A stretch of DNA of 64,000 nt, taken from positions 62,001-126,000 of the forward strand of contig NZ_JADEUG010000005.1 in assembly GCF_015163665.1 (NCBI RefSeq). The letters run 5' to 3'. Numbering within the stretch: the stretch's first letter is position 1; each line of letters opens with the position of its first letter. The DNA is from Xenorhabdus sp. BG5 (lineage in GTDB: Bacteria; Pseudomonadota; Gammaproteobacteria; Enterobacterales; Enterobacteriaceae). The position numbers and the translations under genes were made by a program. The notes beneath the pieces are model-generated. The model did no database searches. It was not told the DNA's origin and was given only the letters and a program-made list of their open reading frames with translations. Below are positions 19,527-28,543 of this stretch, piece after piece.

Positions 19527-20798
19527 TTATTTCCAATTGATGAGGCAATAATGTTTCTTACCACGGCGTAATAAACTATAACGCCCAAATAAACAATCAT
19601 TATCCGTAAATACATACATAGGTTCGGATTGTTTTTCACCGTTGATGGAAACCGCATTAGAGCTGATCATGGTACGAGCCTGCCCACGGGAAGGAACAAA
19701 TTCGGCGGTGACCAGTGCTTGTTGCAGATCCGCACCTTTTTCAAGTTCTATTGTCGGCATTCCATCTTGTGCCAATTGAGCGAAATCGTCTTCGGTCAAA
19801 TCAGCAATCGCTCCTGAGAATAAACTCTCAGTGATACGTTTCGCTGCTGCAAGACCTGCTTCGCCATGCACCAGACCAGTAACTTGTTCTGCCAGTACAT
19901 ATTGGGCACGTGGAGCTTTACCGCTGTTCTTATCTTCTTCCTCCAGCGCATTAATTTCTTCAATGGTCATGAAAGTAAAGAATTTCAAGAAACGGTAAAC
20001 ATCTGCATCTGCTGTGTTAATCCAGAACTGGTAAAATTTGTACGGACTCGTTTTCTTCGGATCCAACCAAACCGCTCCACCTTCAGTCTTACCAAATTTA
20101 GTTCCGTCTGACTTGGTGATCAGTGGCACAGTCATGCCAAACACTTGTTTCTGGTTTAAGCGACGCGTCAAATCAATACCTGAAGTAATGTTACCCCATT
20201 GATCTGAACCACCAATCTGTAATTCAACACCATATTTTCCATTCAAATTTGCAAAGTCATAAGACTGCAATAGGTTATAAGAAAACTCAGTGTAGGAAAT
20301 ACCAACATCATCACGATTAAGGCGTTGTTTTACTGCTTCTTTGTTGATCATCTGGTTTACGGAAAAATGCTTACCGATATCACGCAGGAAGGTCAGCACA
20401 TCCATTTGACCAAACCAATCGTAGTTATTGGCTAACTCTGCACCATTTTCACCATCAAAGCTAAGGAACGGGGAAACTTGGTTACGAATTTTCTCAACCC
20501 ACTCTTTGACCGTTTCCCCTGTATTTAATTTGCGTTCGGTTGCTTTAAAGCTTGGATCACCAATCAAACCTGTTGCCCCACCAACCAACGCAATAGGTTT
20601 ATGCCCAGCAAGTTGGAATCGTTTTAAACACAGCAAGGGAACCAGATGGCCCAAATGCAAGCTGTCAGCGGTAGGATCAAAGCCACAATAGAGAGAAACC
20701 GGACCTTGCGCCAGTCTCTCAGCTAACGCGTCTTCATCCGTTACCTGGGCAACAAGGCCCCGCTCTTGCAGTTGTTTAATCAGGTTATTGCTAGACAT
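19527..20798 (-). CDS. tyrS: Tyrosyl-tRNA synthetase
   Basis: Charges tRNA-Tyr. Class I synthetase with the HIGH-type motif HLGH (in [11 protein letters not shown]), the KMSKS-type motif KFGKT, and a C-terminal S4 RNA-binding domain ending [14 protein letters not shown]. The start is placed at ATG 20798 (423 residues) because [15 protein letters not shown] aligns with the E. coli N-terminus; an upstream in-frame start at 20852 would add 18 unrelated residues. A half copy of the repeat element lies about 75 bases upstream (20873-20899). Confidence 0.96.
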   Translation of the reverse strand: MSSNNLIKQLQERGLVAQVTDEDALAERLAQGPVSLYCGFDPTADSLHLGHLVPLLCLKRFQLAGHKPIALVGGATGLIGDPSFKATERKLNTGETVKEWVEKIRNQVSPFLSFDGENGAELANNYDWFGQMDVLTFLRDIGKHFSVNQMINKEAVKQRLNRDDVGISYTEFSYNLLQSYDFANLNGKYGVELQIGGSDQWGNITSGIDLTRRLNQKQVFGMTVPLITKSDGTKFGKTEGGAVWLDPKKTSPYKFYQFWINTADADVYRFLKFFTFMTIEEINALEEEDKNSGKAPRAQYVLAEQVTGLVHGEAGLAAAKRITESLFSGAIADLTEDDFAQLAQDGMPTIELEKGADLQQALVTAEFVPSRGQARTMISSNAVSINGEKQSEPMYVFTDNDCLFGRYSLLRRGKKHYCLINWK

Positions 20799-20872
20799 TA
20801 ATGACTCCATCAGTTTGTATACTTTGCTTATATTTCTATACTCTTCTTTCACGTTGCCGGCTTATTAGCTAC

Positions 20873-20899
20873 GCTGCAACTTGAAACCTATTGGGTATA
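20873..20899 (+). repeat. Half copy (right end) of the TATAC inverted-repeat element
   Basis: GCTGCAACTTGAAACCTATT followed by GGGTATA resembles the right end of copies B and C (GCAACTTGAAGTTTAATGCGTATA). The left half and the central hairpin are missing. It lies in the tyrS-pdxH gap. Confidence 0.5.
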
Positions 20900-21023
20900 T
20901 AAGCATCTCGTGATAAATCAAGTGCTATAGCATAAAACGCCAGTCATATAAGTGCCAGTATTAAAAACAGTAATTATTTCCCCTACTTTGCAAATCACTG
21001 CCTGATTGGCTGTAATTTGCAAT

Positions 21024-21677
21024 TTAAGGAGCCAAACGGTCAACATTCCACTTATCACCATCACGTTGATACAGGAAACGATCATGAAGACGATGGGCAC
21101 CGCCCTGCCAAAATTCAACTGAGTCAAATTTGACCTTGAATCCGCCCCAAAAACTAGGAAGAGGGACTTCACCATTTTGGAATTTCTGTTTCAACTCCAA
21201 AAACTTCCCTTCCAAAATGCTTCTGGCTGAAACCTTTGAGGATTGTTGGGAAGCCCAGGCTGCAATTTGGCTATCCCTCGGACGGCTATGAAAATATTTT
21301 ACAACCTCAACCGGAGATAAACGCTCAGCTCTGCCGAGAAAACTGACCTGTCGTTCCAATTGATACCAGGGAAAGTGGAGACTGATCCGATTATTCTGGG
21401 CCAGATGTTTTGCCTTACGACTGCTAAGATTAGTGTAGAATATCAAGTTATTAGCATCAAAATGTTTTAATAAAACGATGCGTTGATAAGGTTGCCCATG
21501 CTCATCGACTGTCGCAATACACATTGCCGTCGGATCGCTAAGCTTTGCTTCACAAGCCTGTTTTAACCAACGTTCAAAAAGTTCAATCGGTTCTTCGGTA
21601 AGATCTTTTCGCCTTAACCCACCACGTATATATTCACGGCGCAGTTCTGCGATGTCGGTTTCATTATTTTCTGACAT
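21024..21677 (-). CDS. pdxH: Pyridoxamine 5'-phosphate oxidase
   Basis: FMN enzyme that oxidises pyridoxamine or pyridoxine phosphate to pyridoxal 5'-phosphate. The 217-residue product carries the FMN-binding stretch [19 protein letters not shown] and RKAKHL. The family C-terminal signature [16 protein letters not shown] is followed by the terminal RLAP. Length matches E. coli PdxH (218). It reads toward tyrS and pdxY, another PLP gene. The start ATG at 21677 gives the usual N-terminus. Confidence 0.97.
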   Translation of the reverse strand: MSENNETDIAELRREYIRGGLRRKDLTEEPIELFERWLKQACEAKLSDPTAMCIATVDEHGQPYQRIVLLKHFDANNLIFYTNLSSRKAKHLAQNNRISLHFPWYQLERQVSFLGRAERLSPVEVVKYFHSRPRDSQIAAWASQQSSKVSARSILEGKFLELKQKFQNGEVPLPSFWGGFKVKFDSVEFWQGGAHRLHDRFLYQRDGDKWNVDRLAP

Positions 21678-21780
21678 TTCTAACTCTCGATTTATTAATG
21701 AGTATTAGCATACCATTGTTATCTGTTAGCCAACTGTCTTCTAATAATGATCATCTGTTAACTGACCATTATCCAACCAA

Positions 21781-22890
21781 TTATCTGACAACCGGGTAAA
21801 TTGCCCCTAATATCGTTTCTCTATCCGCACCTGTGACTGATGGTAAATTACCAGACAGCCCAGACATTGTTCGGAATGCCAGCCAGGCAAATGCCAGTGC
21901 TTCCATGTCATCCCCACTCAAACCATATTTGTCTGTTGTGGTCACTTCAGTACCCGGCAATAAAGCCGATAGCCGATTCATTACGAATGGATTACGCGCC
22001 CCGCCGCCACATACCAGAAGGCGATCACATCCACCACTTAGCATCACTTGTTGAGCAATGCTTACAGCCGTTAGTTCAGCTAATGTGGCTTGAACATCCA
22101 CTGGTGCAACATCAGGGAAATCAGCCAACTGTTTTTCCAACCATGCCATATTAAAATATTCACGCCCTGTACTCTTCGGTGCCGTACGTGCGAAATAAGG
22201 ATCAGAAAGCATTTTCTGGAGTAAAGATGCATTAACAGTTCCTTCACTGGCCCATTGTGCATCTTTATCATAAGGCAATTGATTATGCCGCCATGTCCAA
22301 GCATCCATCAACATGTTGCCCGGCCCGGTGTCATATCCCTTAACGGCTGAATTAGGCAGAAGTGCTGAAATATTTGCTATTCCGCCAATGTTTAAAATAA
22401 TACGCCTTTCTGTCGGATGACCCAATACAGCCATATGGAATGCGGGTACTAAAGGCGCGCCTTGCCCACCATAAGCCATGTCACGCCGTCTGAAATCACC
22501 GACCGTTGTAATATTGGTAAGTGCTGCTACACGGTTATTGTCACCGATTTGCATAGTAAAAGGTTTTTCACCATCCGGCTCATGCCATACGGTCTGCCCA
22601 TGACATCCGACTGCTATAATATCATTTGCAGTCAGCCCTGCTTTATTCAGTAGCCCTTGAACAGCTTCCGCAAAGAGAGTGCCAAGCTCATAGTCAAATC
22701 TTCCGACCATTGATAATGTCGTCTGCTGTCCTTGACAAATGGATAGCAATTTTTGCTTAAGCTCTTGCGGAAAAGGATGGCTATAACTCACTTGTTGAGT
22801 AACAATTTTATCACTAATCTCCGCCAAAATAACATCAACCCCATCCATGCTGGTGCCAGACATCACACCAATATAACGTCCTGACTTCAT
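21781..22890 (-). CDS. anmK: Anhydro-N-acetylmuramic acid kinase AnmK
   Basis: Converts 1,6-anhydroMurNAc to MurNAc-6-phosphate in cell-wall recycling. Phosphate-binding motif [10 protein letters not shown] sits near the N-terminus and [10 protein letters not shown] is conserved; a C-terminal [14 protein letters not shown] segment completes the ASKHA fold. ATG 22890 gives 369 residues, exactly the E. coli length, with AGAGGAA seven bases upstream. A longer frame to 22965 would add 25 residues with no family match. It is followed by pdxH on the same strand. Confidence 0.96.
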   Translation of the reverse strand: MKSGRYIGVMSGTSMDGVDVILAEISDKIVTQQVSYSHPFPQELKQKLLSICQGQQTTLSMVGRFDYELGTLFAEAVQGLLNKAGLTANDIIAVGCHGQTVWHEPDGEKPFTMQIGDNNRVAALTNITTVGDFRRRDMAYGGQGAPLVPAFHMAVLGHPTERRIILNIGGIANISALLPNSAVKGYDTGPGNMLMDAWTWRHNQLPYDKDAQWASEGTVNASLLQKMLSDPYFARTAPKSTGREYFNMAWLEKQLADFPDVAPVDVQATLAELTAVSIAQQVMLSGGCDRLLVCGGGARNPFVMNRLSALLPGTEVTTTDKYGLSGDDMEALAFAWLAFRTMSGLSGNLPSVTGADRETILGAIYPVVR

Positions 22891-23254
22891 AAATATTCCT
22901 CTATTAAATAATGGATAACATTTAACATGTGGATTACATTTAATCTTGCGTAAACTATAAAACACATCTATTCGGACTATATATGTTTAATAAGCATTAT
23001 CAGAGATAAAATCTGAGTTTTGGAAAGCTCTTCACAAAACATGCTAAACTTTTGGTCAGGAATTATTCCTTTCAGAGTTCATCGTGAACATTTATTATAT
23101 GTAAATATGCATGATTAGTAGCCGGCAAATTTATTAGTTCTACTGCTAACAATAGTATCTACTACTGAGAATAGTATCTACTACTGAGAATAGTAGCCGA
23201 ACACTTGGTGATAAGTTTATTCTCAAGCTTCCCTATCGGGCATTAAAATTAGGA
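22891..23254. other. anmK-slyB intergenic region
   Basis: 364 bases holding the divergent promoters of anmK and slyB and the 19-bp direct repeats at 23151-23196. Otherwise AT-rich, with no open frame that looks coding. I could not find a convincing PhoP box. Confidence 0.5.
23151..23196. repeat. Tandem 19-bp direct repeat upstream of slyB
   Basis: The unit AATAGTATCTACTACTGAG occurs twice head to tail (23151-23169, 23170-23188), followed by a partial third unit AATAGTAG (23189-23196). It ends about 65 bases before the slyB start. Confidence 0.85.
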
Positions 23255-23260
23255 GTGATT

Positions 23261-23734
23261 ATGTTAAAACGTTTCCTGGTTGGCGCAGTTGCAGTAACCA
23301 CGTTGTCTGGCTGTGCAGACATGGGAGCACTGTCTAGTGATACTTACTCTATTGGTCAAGCCAAGCAAGCTCAAACTGTGACTTATGGCACCATTCTATC
23401 TGTACGCCCCATCACGATTAAAGGTAAGCAAGCTGGTGATCCTAATATGTTAGGCCTCATTGGTGGTGCTGTTTTAGGAGGACTGCTAGGTAATACAGTT
23501 GGTGATGGTTCCGGTCAAAGGCTTGCCACAGCTGCAGGTGCTATTGCTGGCGGCATGGCTGGCCAAAGAATCGAAGGTGCTTTAGACCAAACGAAAGGTA
23601 TTGAGCTAGAAATTCGTATGGACAGCGGAAAAAATATCATCATAGTACAAAAGTTAGACAGCATCGTATTCAGCAGAGGGCAACGTGTCAGGATCGCAAA
23701 CAGCGGAGATTCTTTGACTGTATCACCACTCTAA
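23261..23734 (+). CDS. slyB: Outer membrane lipoprotein SlyB
   Basis: Small glycine-zipper lipoprotein of the outer membrane; in enterobacteria it belongs to the PhoP/PhoQ regulon and helps stabilise the outer membrane under stress. The 157-residue product has a signal peptide ending in the lipobox LSGC, then a glycine-rich zipper (GLIGGAVLGGLLGNTVGDGS...AAGAIAGG). Start chosen at ATG 23261 because AGGAGTG sits 4-10 bases upstream; a GTG at 23255 would lie within that binding site. Short repeats precede it and slyA is convergent. Confidence 0.95.
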   Translation: MLKRFLVGAVAVTTLSGCADMGALSSDTYSIGQAKQAQTVTYGTILSVRPITIKGKQAGDPNMLGLIGGAVLGGLLGNTVGDGSGQRLATAAGAIAGGMAGQRIEGALDQTKGIELEIRMDSGKNIIIVQKLDSIVFSRGQRVRIANSGDSLTVSPL

Positions 23735-23757
23735 AATGTTTAAATAACGCAAGACAA

Positions 23758-23799
23758 AAAATCGCGGTTTACCAGTAACAAGATCTGGGCCGCGATTTT
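23758..23799. terminator. Bidirectional terminator between slyB and slyA
   Basis: Stem AAAATCGCGG/CCGCGATTTT with an inner CCAG/CTGG pairing. A-rich on the left and T-rich on the right, so it can end both convergent genes. Confidence 0.8.
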
Positions 23800-23817
23800 A
23801 TTATTATAGATTAGTTT

Positions 23818-24255
23818 TTATATTACCTGTTTGTGCAATTGGTTAATATTTTTTTCAATTTTCTTTATTACAGAAGCAAGCAGAATTAACTCATCATGAG
23901 TAATTCCCTCCAAAATTTCTTTTCTTGTCGAACCAATAACACTATCCACTTCTCTAATAAAGTTTTCCGATTCTTTGGTTAATTTGATTCTTTTTGCACG
24001 TCGATCATTGGCACATGTGTGGCGTGTAATCAGTTTCTTTTCTTCTAATTGATCAAGCGTTCTCACCAAAGAGGGTTGCTCAATACCAATAGCTTTTGCG
24101 AGCTGTATCTGGGACTGCTCTGGTGGTAGTTGACTAATATTGTATAGAGTAACCCAATGCGTCTGAGTTAATTTCAACGGTTTCAAACGATGATCAATTA
24201 AAGCGCGCCAGATACGGACTAAACGTGCCAGATCTGATCCCAATGTCAATTCCAA
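23818..24255 (-). CDS. slyA: Transcriptional regulator SlyA (MarR family)
   Basis: Winged-helix dimer that counters H-NS silencing and controls virulence and envelope genes in enterobacteria. The 145-residue product shows the MarR pattern: a helix that reads [20 protein letters not shown], a recognition region [22 protein letters not shown], and a wing with [13 protein letters not shown]. Length matches E. coli SlyA (144). It is convergent with slyB, and upstream is a 678-base AT-rich gap. In Xenorhabdus/Photorhabdus relatives SlyA-type regulators influence host-interaction genes (family knowledge only). Confidence 0.95.
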   Translation of the reverse strand: MELTLGSDLARLVRIWRALIDHRLKPLKLTQTHWVTLYNISQLPPEQSQIQLAKAIGIEQPSLVRTLDQLEEKKLITRHTCANDRRAKRIKLTKESENFIREVDSVIGSTRKEILEGITHDELILLASVIKKIEKNINQLHKQVI

Positions 24256-24933
24256 TTACCCCTCCTTATAATTAGAGACTCATATAACATCAATGAATTA
24301 TCCAATCAGTTTATTCATATGAATAATGGATACGCACTCTATATCATGCTTGCATTAGCATAGTCAGCAATTTCGCTAATTACCTAATTAGTATCGCGTT
24401 GGCTTGTTACTCAAAGTTGACATCTTCGTCGCCCTAAAGAGCGAAATTGTACGGCGCACCGAATAAAATCGCGCATTAATCCACCAACGATATAAACTGT
24501 ATAAAATAATCCTTCAACTAAACTATTGTAAGTTTAAATATCAACAAAAAAAGTACAACCCCCCAAAATATATACATTTCCACTCGGTTAAAGTTCTATA
24601 AGAATAACCGCCATCCAAATACTAATCTATATATTTTTACATTAATATCATTTTTCTCTTACAGAAATTGATAACACCAAAATAAATAACATAAAAAACA
24701 ATAAGATAACAAAGTGGTTTCTTTTTTGTTCAATAAGTAATTCTTTAATAAGAAATTTTTACTGAAATGATTAAGATAAACAACAGAAGTGATATTTTGA
24801 AATGACTTATGTCAAATAAAAGAAATGTAATATAAATGATATATCATTTATTGCTAGTAATATTCCTTATTTTTACGATCATCCTAAACTATAATTCATA
24901 TAAAAGATATTTTTTAGCCAATTCAGAATGGAA
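24256..24933. other. 678-base AT-rich gap between slyA and the DUF1289 gene
   Basis: No frame here looks coding. The DNA is very AT-rich except for a GC-richer island around 24415-24480. A loose dyad TTAGC-N15-GCTAA (24355-24379), resembling SlyA half-sites, lies about 100 bases upstream of slyA. In E. coli this position holds other genes, so the gap may be a decayed remnant plus the slyA promoter. Confidence 0.45.
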
Positions 24934-25173
24934 TTAAAATAAATCGGGTTGTCTTGGAATAATATGGCTTTCCTCTTCCTTCTTTCTCAGACTTCTTAGT
25001 TTTCTCTGATGACATAACCGCAATATTTCTCTTTTTTCACTATCCGATAATTTCATCCATATAAATCGCTCTTCCCTACTACGATAACATCCTCGGCAAA
25101 AACCACGGGGATCAGATTCACAAACTCCCCGACAAGGGTTCGGAATAGCAAAAAATTCTAATTGTTCAGCCAT
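24934..25173 (-). CDS. ydhL: DUF1289 domain protein (YdhL-like)
   Basis: A 79-residue cysteine-rich protein of unknown function. The DUF1289 core NPCRGVCESDPRGFCRGCYRS (residues about 12-32) contains four cysteines spaced as a possible metal or Fe-S site. A conserved aromatic/helical stretch W-x-K-LSDSEKREIL follows, then a Lys/Arg-rich tail. In E. coli ydhL sits near gloA and rnt with nemRA between; nemRA is absent here. The AUG at 25173 gives the usual N-terminus. Confidence 0.85.
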   Translation of the reverse strand: MAEQLEFFAIPNPCRGVCESDPRGFCRGCYRSREERFIWMKLSDSEKREILRLCHQRKLRSLRKKEEESHIIPRQPDLF

Positions 25174-25412
25174 CTCATCCCCCTACACCCAAGCTTATCA
25201 AGCATTCCCACTATGAGGCCATTTATTAATCAGTATAAACTTCGCCCATGTCATTTCAAAATAAAAGGGTAACAACCTAAAGGTAAACAAACCGGATAAT
25301 TTGAATTATTTGATCTATATACGTTATATTAACCAAGCATATGCATATATGAGCTAAGTTCTTGTAATAAAGCTATGTTTCGCAATAAAACTATAAAGAT
25401 CAAGAGGTAATC

Positions 25413-25820
25413 ATGCGTTTACTCCACACTATGATCCGTGTTGGCAACATGCAGCGCTCGATTGATTTCTATACCCAGGTAATGGGTATGCGTTTACTTC
25501 GCACCAGCGAAAATCCAGAGTATAAGTATTCTCTCGCGTTTGTTGGTTATACCGATGAAAGTCAAGGCGCAGTCATTGAGCTAACCTATAATTGGGATGT
25601 TGTAAACTATGAAATGGGAACCGCATTTGGACATATCGCCTTAGGGGTTGATGATGTTGCGGCAACTTGTGAACGCATCAAACTTGCTGGAGGAAAAGTA
25701 GTTCGCGAAGCAGGGCCAGTTAAAGGTGGAACAACCGTTATTGCATTCGTTGAAGATCCTGATGGCTATAAGATTGAACTCATCGAAAATTCATGTGCCA
25801 GCAATGCATTAGGCAACTAA
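25413..25820 (+). CDS. gloA: Lactoylglutathione lyase (glyoxalase I)
   Basis: Converts the methylglyoxal-glutathione hemithioacetal to S-lactoylglutathione in the cytoplasm. The 135-residue product is the same length as E. coli GloA. The four Ni2+/metal ligands are in the same places: His5, Glu56, His74 and Glu122. RBS AGAGG precedes ATG 25413. Lone gene with a short hairpin terminator at 25872-25888, followed by rnt on the same strand. Confidence 0.97.
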   Translation: MRLLHTMIRVGNMQRSIDFYTQVMGMRLLRTSENPEYKYSLAFVGYTDESQGAVIELTYNWDVVNYEMGTAFGHIALGVDDVAATCERIKLAGGKVVREAGPVKGGTTVIAFVEDPDGYKIELIENSCASNALGN

Positions 25821-25871
25821 CGCTATTAATAACTATCGAGTTATAGTTAGAAATTATTTAAATACCTAAAT

Positions 25872-25893
25872 AAGGGCATCTTGCCCTTTAATT
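25872..25893 (+). terminator. Hairpin terminator after gloA
   Basis: 7-bp stem AAGGGCA/TGCCCTT with a 3-base loop (25872-25888), followed by TAATT. Located 51 bases after the gloA stop. Confidence 0.6.
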
Positions 25894-25999
25894 CCCCATC
25901 GAATATGCATTACTTCTGCAAGACACACCAAATTTTGTCATAATACCCACTATTCCAAAGTTAAAAAATAGAATCCTGAAGCTAAGAACTGAAAATCAG

Positions 26000-26650
26000 A
26001 TGTCTAATCAAAATATGCTAAGTGGGCGCTTTCGTGGCTACTATCCCGTTGTTATTGATGTCGAAACCGCTGGTTTTAATGCGCGTACAGACGCTTTACT
26101 TGAAATTGCTGCAACTACTTTAAAAATGGATGAAGATGGTTGGCTAACACCTGCCAATACGCTGCATTTTCATATCGAGCCTTTTGAAGGGGCTAATCTT
26201 GATCCTGCCGCTCTCGCTTTCACTGGCATTGATCCTACAAACCCCTTGCGAGGAGCTGTCAGTGAATATACTGCCTTACACGCAATTTTTAAAATGATCC
26301 GCAAGGGCATGAAAGACACGAATTGTAACCGTGCAATTATAGTCGCTCATAATGCCAATTTTGATCACAGTTTTGTCATGGCCGCTGCTGAACGTGCTGG
26401 TTTGAAACGCAATCCATTCCATCCGTTCGCTACTTTTGATACCGCTGCACTCAGTGGCTTGGTTCTTGGTCAGACAATTCTTGCCAAAGCCTGCATCACA
26501 GCGGAAATTCCGTTTGACAGCAATCAGGCCCATAGCGCTCTTTATGATACTGATCGAACTGCCCTGCTTTTCTGTGAACTGGTTAATCGCTGGAAACGGC
26601 TAGGTGGTTGGCCGCTATCATCTGCTGATACAGCCAGCTGCGAATCCTAA
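26000..26650 (+). CDS. rnt: Ribonuclease T
   Basis: DEDDh 3'-5' exoribonuclease that trims tRNA CCA ends and matures 5S and 23S rRNA. The 216-residue product has Exo [10 protein letters not shown] (Asp20, Glu22), Exo [12 protein letters not shown], and Exo [17 protein letters not shown] with the catalytic His and Asp. Length matches E. coli (215). Convergent with grxD; a hairpin between them serves mainly the grxD strand. The lhr helicase gene that follows rnt in E. coli is absent. Confidence 0.96.
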   Translation: MSNQNMLSGRFRGYYPVVIDVETAGFNARTDALLEIAATTLKMDEDGWLTPANTLHFHIEPFEGANLDPAALAFTGIDPTNPLRGAVSEYTALHAIFKMIRKGMKDTNCNRAIIVAHNANFDHSFVMAAAERAGLKRNPFHPFATFDTAALSGLVLGQTILAKACITAEIPFDSNQAHSALYDTDRTALLFCELVNRWKRLGGWPLSSADTASCES

Positions 26651-26685
26651 AAAAGCAAGCCCCATACTTTAATTGGTATGGGGCT
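26648..26685 (-). terminator. Terminator after grxD
   Basis: 10-bp stem AGCCCCATAC/GTATGGGGCT (26658-26685). On the minus strand it is followed by TGCTTTTTT, so it is a good intrinsic terminator for grxD; on the plus strand it follows rnt by 8 bases without a T-run. Confidence 0.75.
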
Positions 26686-26721
26686 ATGAAAGGTAACCAT
26701 TATTCAGATGAATGACTGACT

Positions 26722-27102
26722 TTATTCCTGCTCACGATATTTATCGGCAGTCTCTTTAATCAGTGTTTGTAGTTCACCGCGTTGATACATCTCAACAAGA
26801 ATGTCACACCCTCCCACCAACTCACCATCAATCCAAAGCTGAGGAAAAGTCGGCCAATTTGCATATTTAGGTAATTGAGCACGGATATCTGGATTTTGCA
26901 GAATATCCACATAAGCAAAACGTTCACCACAAGCGGATAAAGCCTGAACTGCCTGTGCAGAGAAGCCACAGCTTGGCAATTTCGGCGAACCTTTCATGTA
27001 CAACAGAATTGGGTTTTCTCTGATCTGGCGTTCGATTTTTTCAATGACTGCATCAGCCGTTGTATCAGTAACCGTATTAGTGTTTGTATTAATATTAGTC
27101 AT
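26722..27102 (-). CDS. grxD: Monothiol glutaredoxin GrxD (Grx4)
   Basis: CGFS glutaredoxin that holds and passes on [2Fe-2S] clusters with glutathione and BolA-type partners. Active site CGFS at residues 45-48 in KLPSCGFSAQ; the glutathione-binding WPTFPQLW and GGCDI motifs are conserved. At 126 residues it is 11 longer than E. coli GrxD. The extra length is an N-terminal Asn/Thr-rich tract (NINTNTNTVTDTT). The start looks real because AAGGAAG lies 6 bases upstream of ATG 27102. Confidence 0.95.
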   Translation of the reverse strand: MTNINTNTNTVTDTTADAVIEKIERQIRENPILLYMKGSPKLPSCGFSAQAVQALSACGERFAYVDILQNPDIRAQLPKYANWPTFPQLWIDGELVGGCDILVEMYQRGELQTLIKETADKYREQE

Positions 27103-27464
27103 TTTTGCTTCCTTAAAAACTGCACGCGCTATTTATCAGCATAAGATAAAGATTGATTCAGAATACCACTTTCTACGCTAATTTTTCTACCGTGAACTTT
27201 ATATGGCAAATTTTTGCCATGACTTGCCACAAATGAGCATTAGATATTTTCATTCCAACTGACTGTATCCAATCCATGTTAAGTTCAGTTCTGCACCAGT
27301 TCGCAGCTTTATAGCATCTTTTTCCCTGTTATTTAGCAGAAAAGTTGTTAAGATAATTATCAAAATAGTAACACGATAATAAGCTTAAATTTGCCCTGTT
27401 CCATGGTGAGTGTCTAAGCCATGGTTTGCAGAGCCAAAAACCCGATATTAAAAAGGAGCATGCA
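27103..27464. other. grxD-sodB intergenic region
   Basis: 362 bases between divergent genes. It must hold the grxD and sodB promoters. I see no additional gene, long repeat or clear Fur box. Confidence 0.5.
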
Positions 27465-28043
27465 ATGTCTTTTGAATTACCAGCATTACCTTATGCCAAA
27501 GATGCCCTGGAACCACACATTTCTGCAGAAACTCTGGAATATCACTACGGCAAACATCACAACGCTTATGTTGTAAACCTGAATAATCTGATTAAAGAGA
27601 CTGAATTTGCTGGCAAATCTCTGGAAGAAATTATCAAAACATCTGAAGGTGGCATCTTCAATAACGCAGCACAAGTTTGGAATCATACTTTCTACTGGCA
27701 TAGCCTGTCACCAAATGGGGGAGGCGAACCCACCGGAAAAATAGCAGAGGCTATCAACAATGCTTTCGGCTCTTTTGCTGAATTTAAACAGCAATTCACT
27801 GATGCAGCCCTGAAAAACTTTGGTTCTGGTTGGACTTGGTTAGTCAAGAAAGCTGATGGTACTCTGGCTATCGTTAACACTTCTAATGCAGCAACGCCAT
27901 TGACTGGCGAAGATAAGCCAGTGCTGACTGTTGATGTTTGGGAGCACGCATATTATATCGATTACCGCAATGCTCGCCCTCAATATTTGGAGCACTTCTG
28001 GGCTCTGGTCAACTGGAACTTTGTTGAAGAAAACTTAGCTTAA
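27465..28043 (+). CDS. sodB: Superoxide dismutase [Fe]
   Basis: Cytoplasmic iron superoxide dismutase. The 192-residue product has the metal ligand regions YHYGKHHNAYV, AAQVWNHTFYW and DVWEHAYYIDYRN and the Fe-type signature around ALKNFGSGWTWLV. Start placed at ATG 27465 with AAGGAG upstream, giving the conserved MSFELPALPY; an upstream TTG frame adds 13 unrelated residues. In E. coli the mRNA is repressed by RyhB and FnrS; fnrS itself lies at 2698-2818 of this window. A strong hairpin follows. Confidence 0.97.
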   Translation: MSFELPALPYAKDALEPHISAETLEYHYGKHHNAYVVNLNNLIKETEFAGKSLEEIIKTSEGGIFNNAAQVWNHTFYWHSLSPNGGGEPTGKIAEAINNAFGSFAEFKQQFTDAALKNFGSGWTWLVKKADGTLAIVNTSNAATPLTGEDKPVLTVDVWEHAYYIDYRNARPQYLEHFWALVNWNFVEENLA

Positions 28044-28075
28044 TAAGATTAATTCTTATACTAGTTTGAAATAAT

Positions 28076-28130
28076 AAGGGCGGGCTTTTCCTTTATTTGC
28101 GGTATTGCGCATGTTGGAAAACCCGCCCTT
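28076..28130 (+). terminator. Long hairpin after sodB
   Basis: 9-bp GC-rich stem AAGGGCGGG/CCCGCCCTT extended by TTTTCC/GGAAAA, with a 24-base loop. It lies 33 bases after the sodB stop and before the convergent ynhF. Confidence 0.65.
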
Positions 28131-28166
28131 AAGATAAGTGGGGCTACAAATTCTTTTAGATCTTGA

Positions 28167-28253
28167 TCAGATCAGGCAGAGACTCCCCAGAAAAACAATC
28201 ATGATTAATGCACTACTAGCGGCCAATAATCCCAATTTCAGATCTGTATCCAT
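28167..28253 (-). CDS. ynhF: YnhF family small membrane protein (28 residues)
   Basis: Too short for usual gene finders. The minus strand from ATG 28253 to TGA 28167 encodes 28 residues beginning MDTDLKLGLLAASS and continuing as one hydrophobic helix (ALIMIVFLGSLCLI). E. coli YnhF begins MSTDLKFSLV, is 29 residues long, is one membrane helix, and maps in this same sodB-purR neighbourhood. GAGGATG sits about 6-12 bases upstream of the start. Function unknown; it would lie in the inner membrane. Confidence 0.8.
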   Translation of the reverse strand: MDTDLKLGLLAASSALIMIVFLGSLCLI

Positions 28254-28458
28254 AGAACATCCTCAATGTGAAAATTAAGACACCTCAACATCCTAAATTT
28301 TAAGCGGTTATTTGCCATACTATCTAAAAATCATACCGCAAGATTTAATCCATACTCTTTATAGCATCGATTATTACTTTCACTTTTGAGCTAGATCAGA
28401 CAAAATTCAAGGTTTACCGCTAAATTATTACCAATCATCACCCTGTATATAAATATAT

Positions 28459-28474
28459 TGGTAAACGATTAACA
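28459..28474. promoter_or_regulatory. Weak PurR-operator-like site upstream of purR
   Basis: TGGTAAACGATTAACA keeps the AAACG core of the PurR consensus (ACGCAAACGTTTGCGT) but matches poorly elsewhere. Self-regulation of purR is known in E. coli, though its operators are placed differently. Confidence 0.25.
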
Positions 28475-28543
28475 AATAGCTATACCCGACAAGAAAGATA
28501 AAGGGTATATAAATTAGACCAGAAGGTCAGGAGTCCTTTTTTC

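Noticed and set aside
23151..23196. Short direct repeats considered as a CRISPR array
   Set aside because: Units are contiguous with no spacers, only two and a half copies, and there are no cas genes nearby.
28481..28509. TATACCC...GGGTATA pair before purR as another copy of the 105-bp element
   Set aside because: Only the 7-base ends resemble the element; internal sequence does not match.
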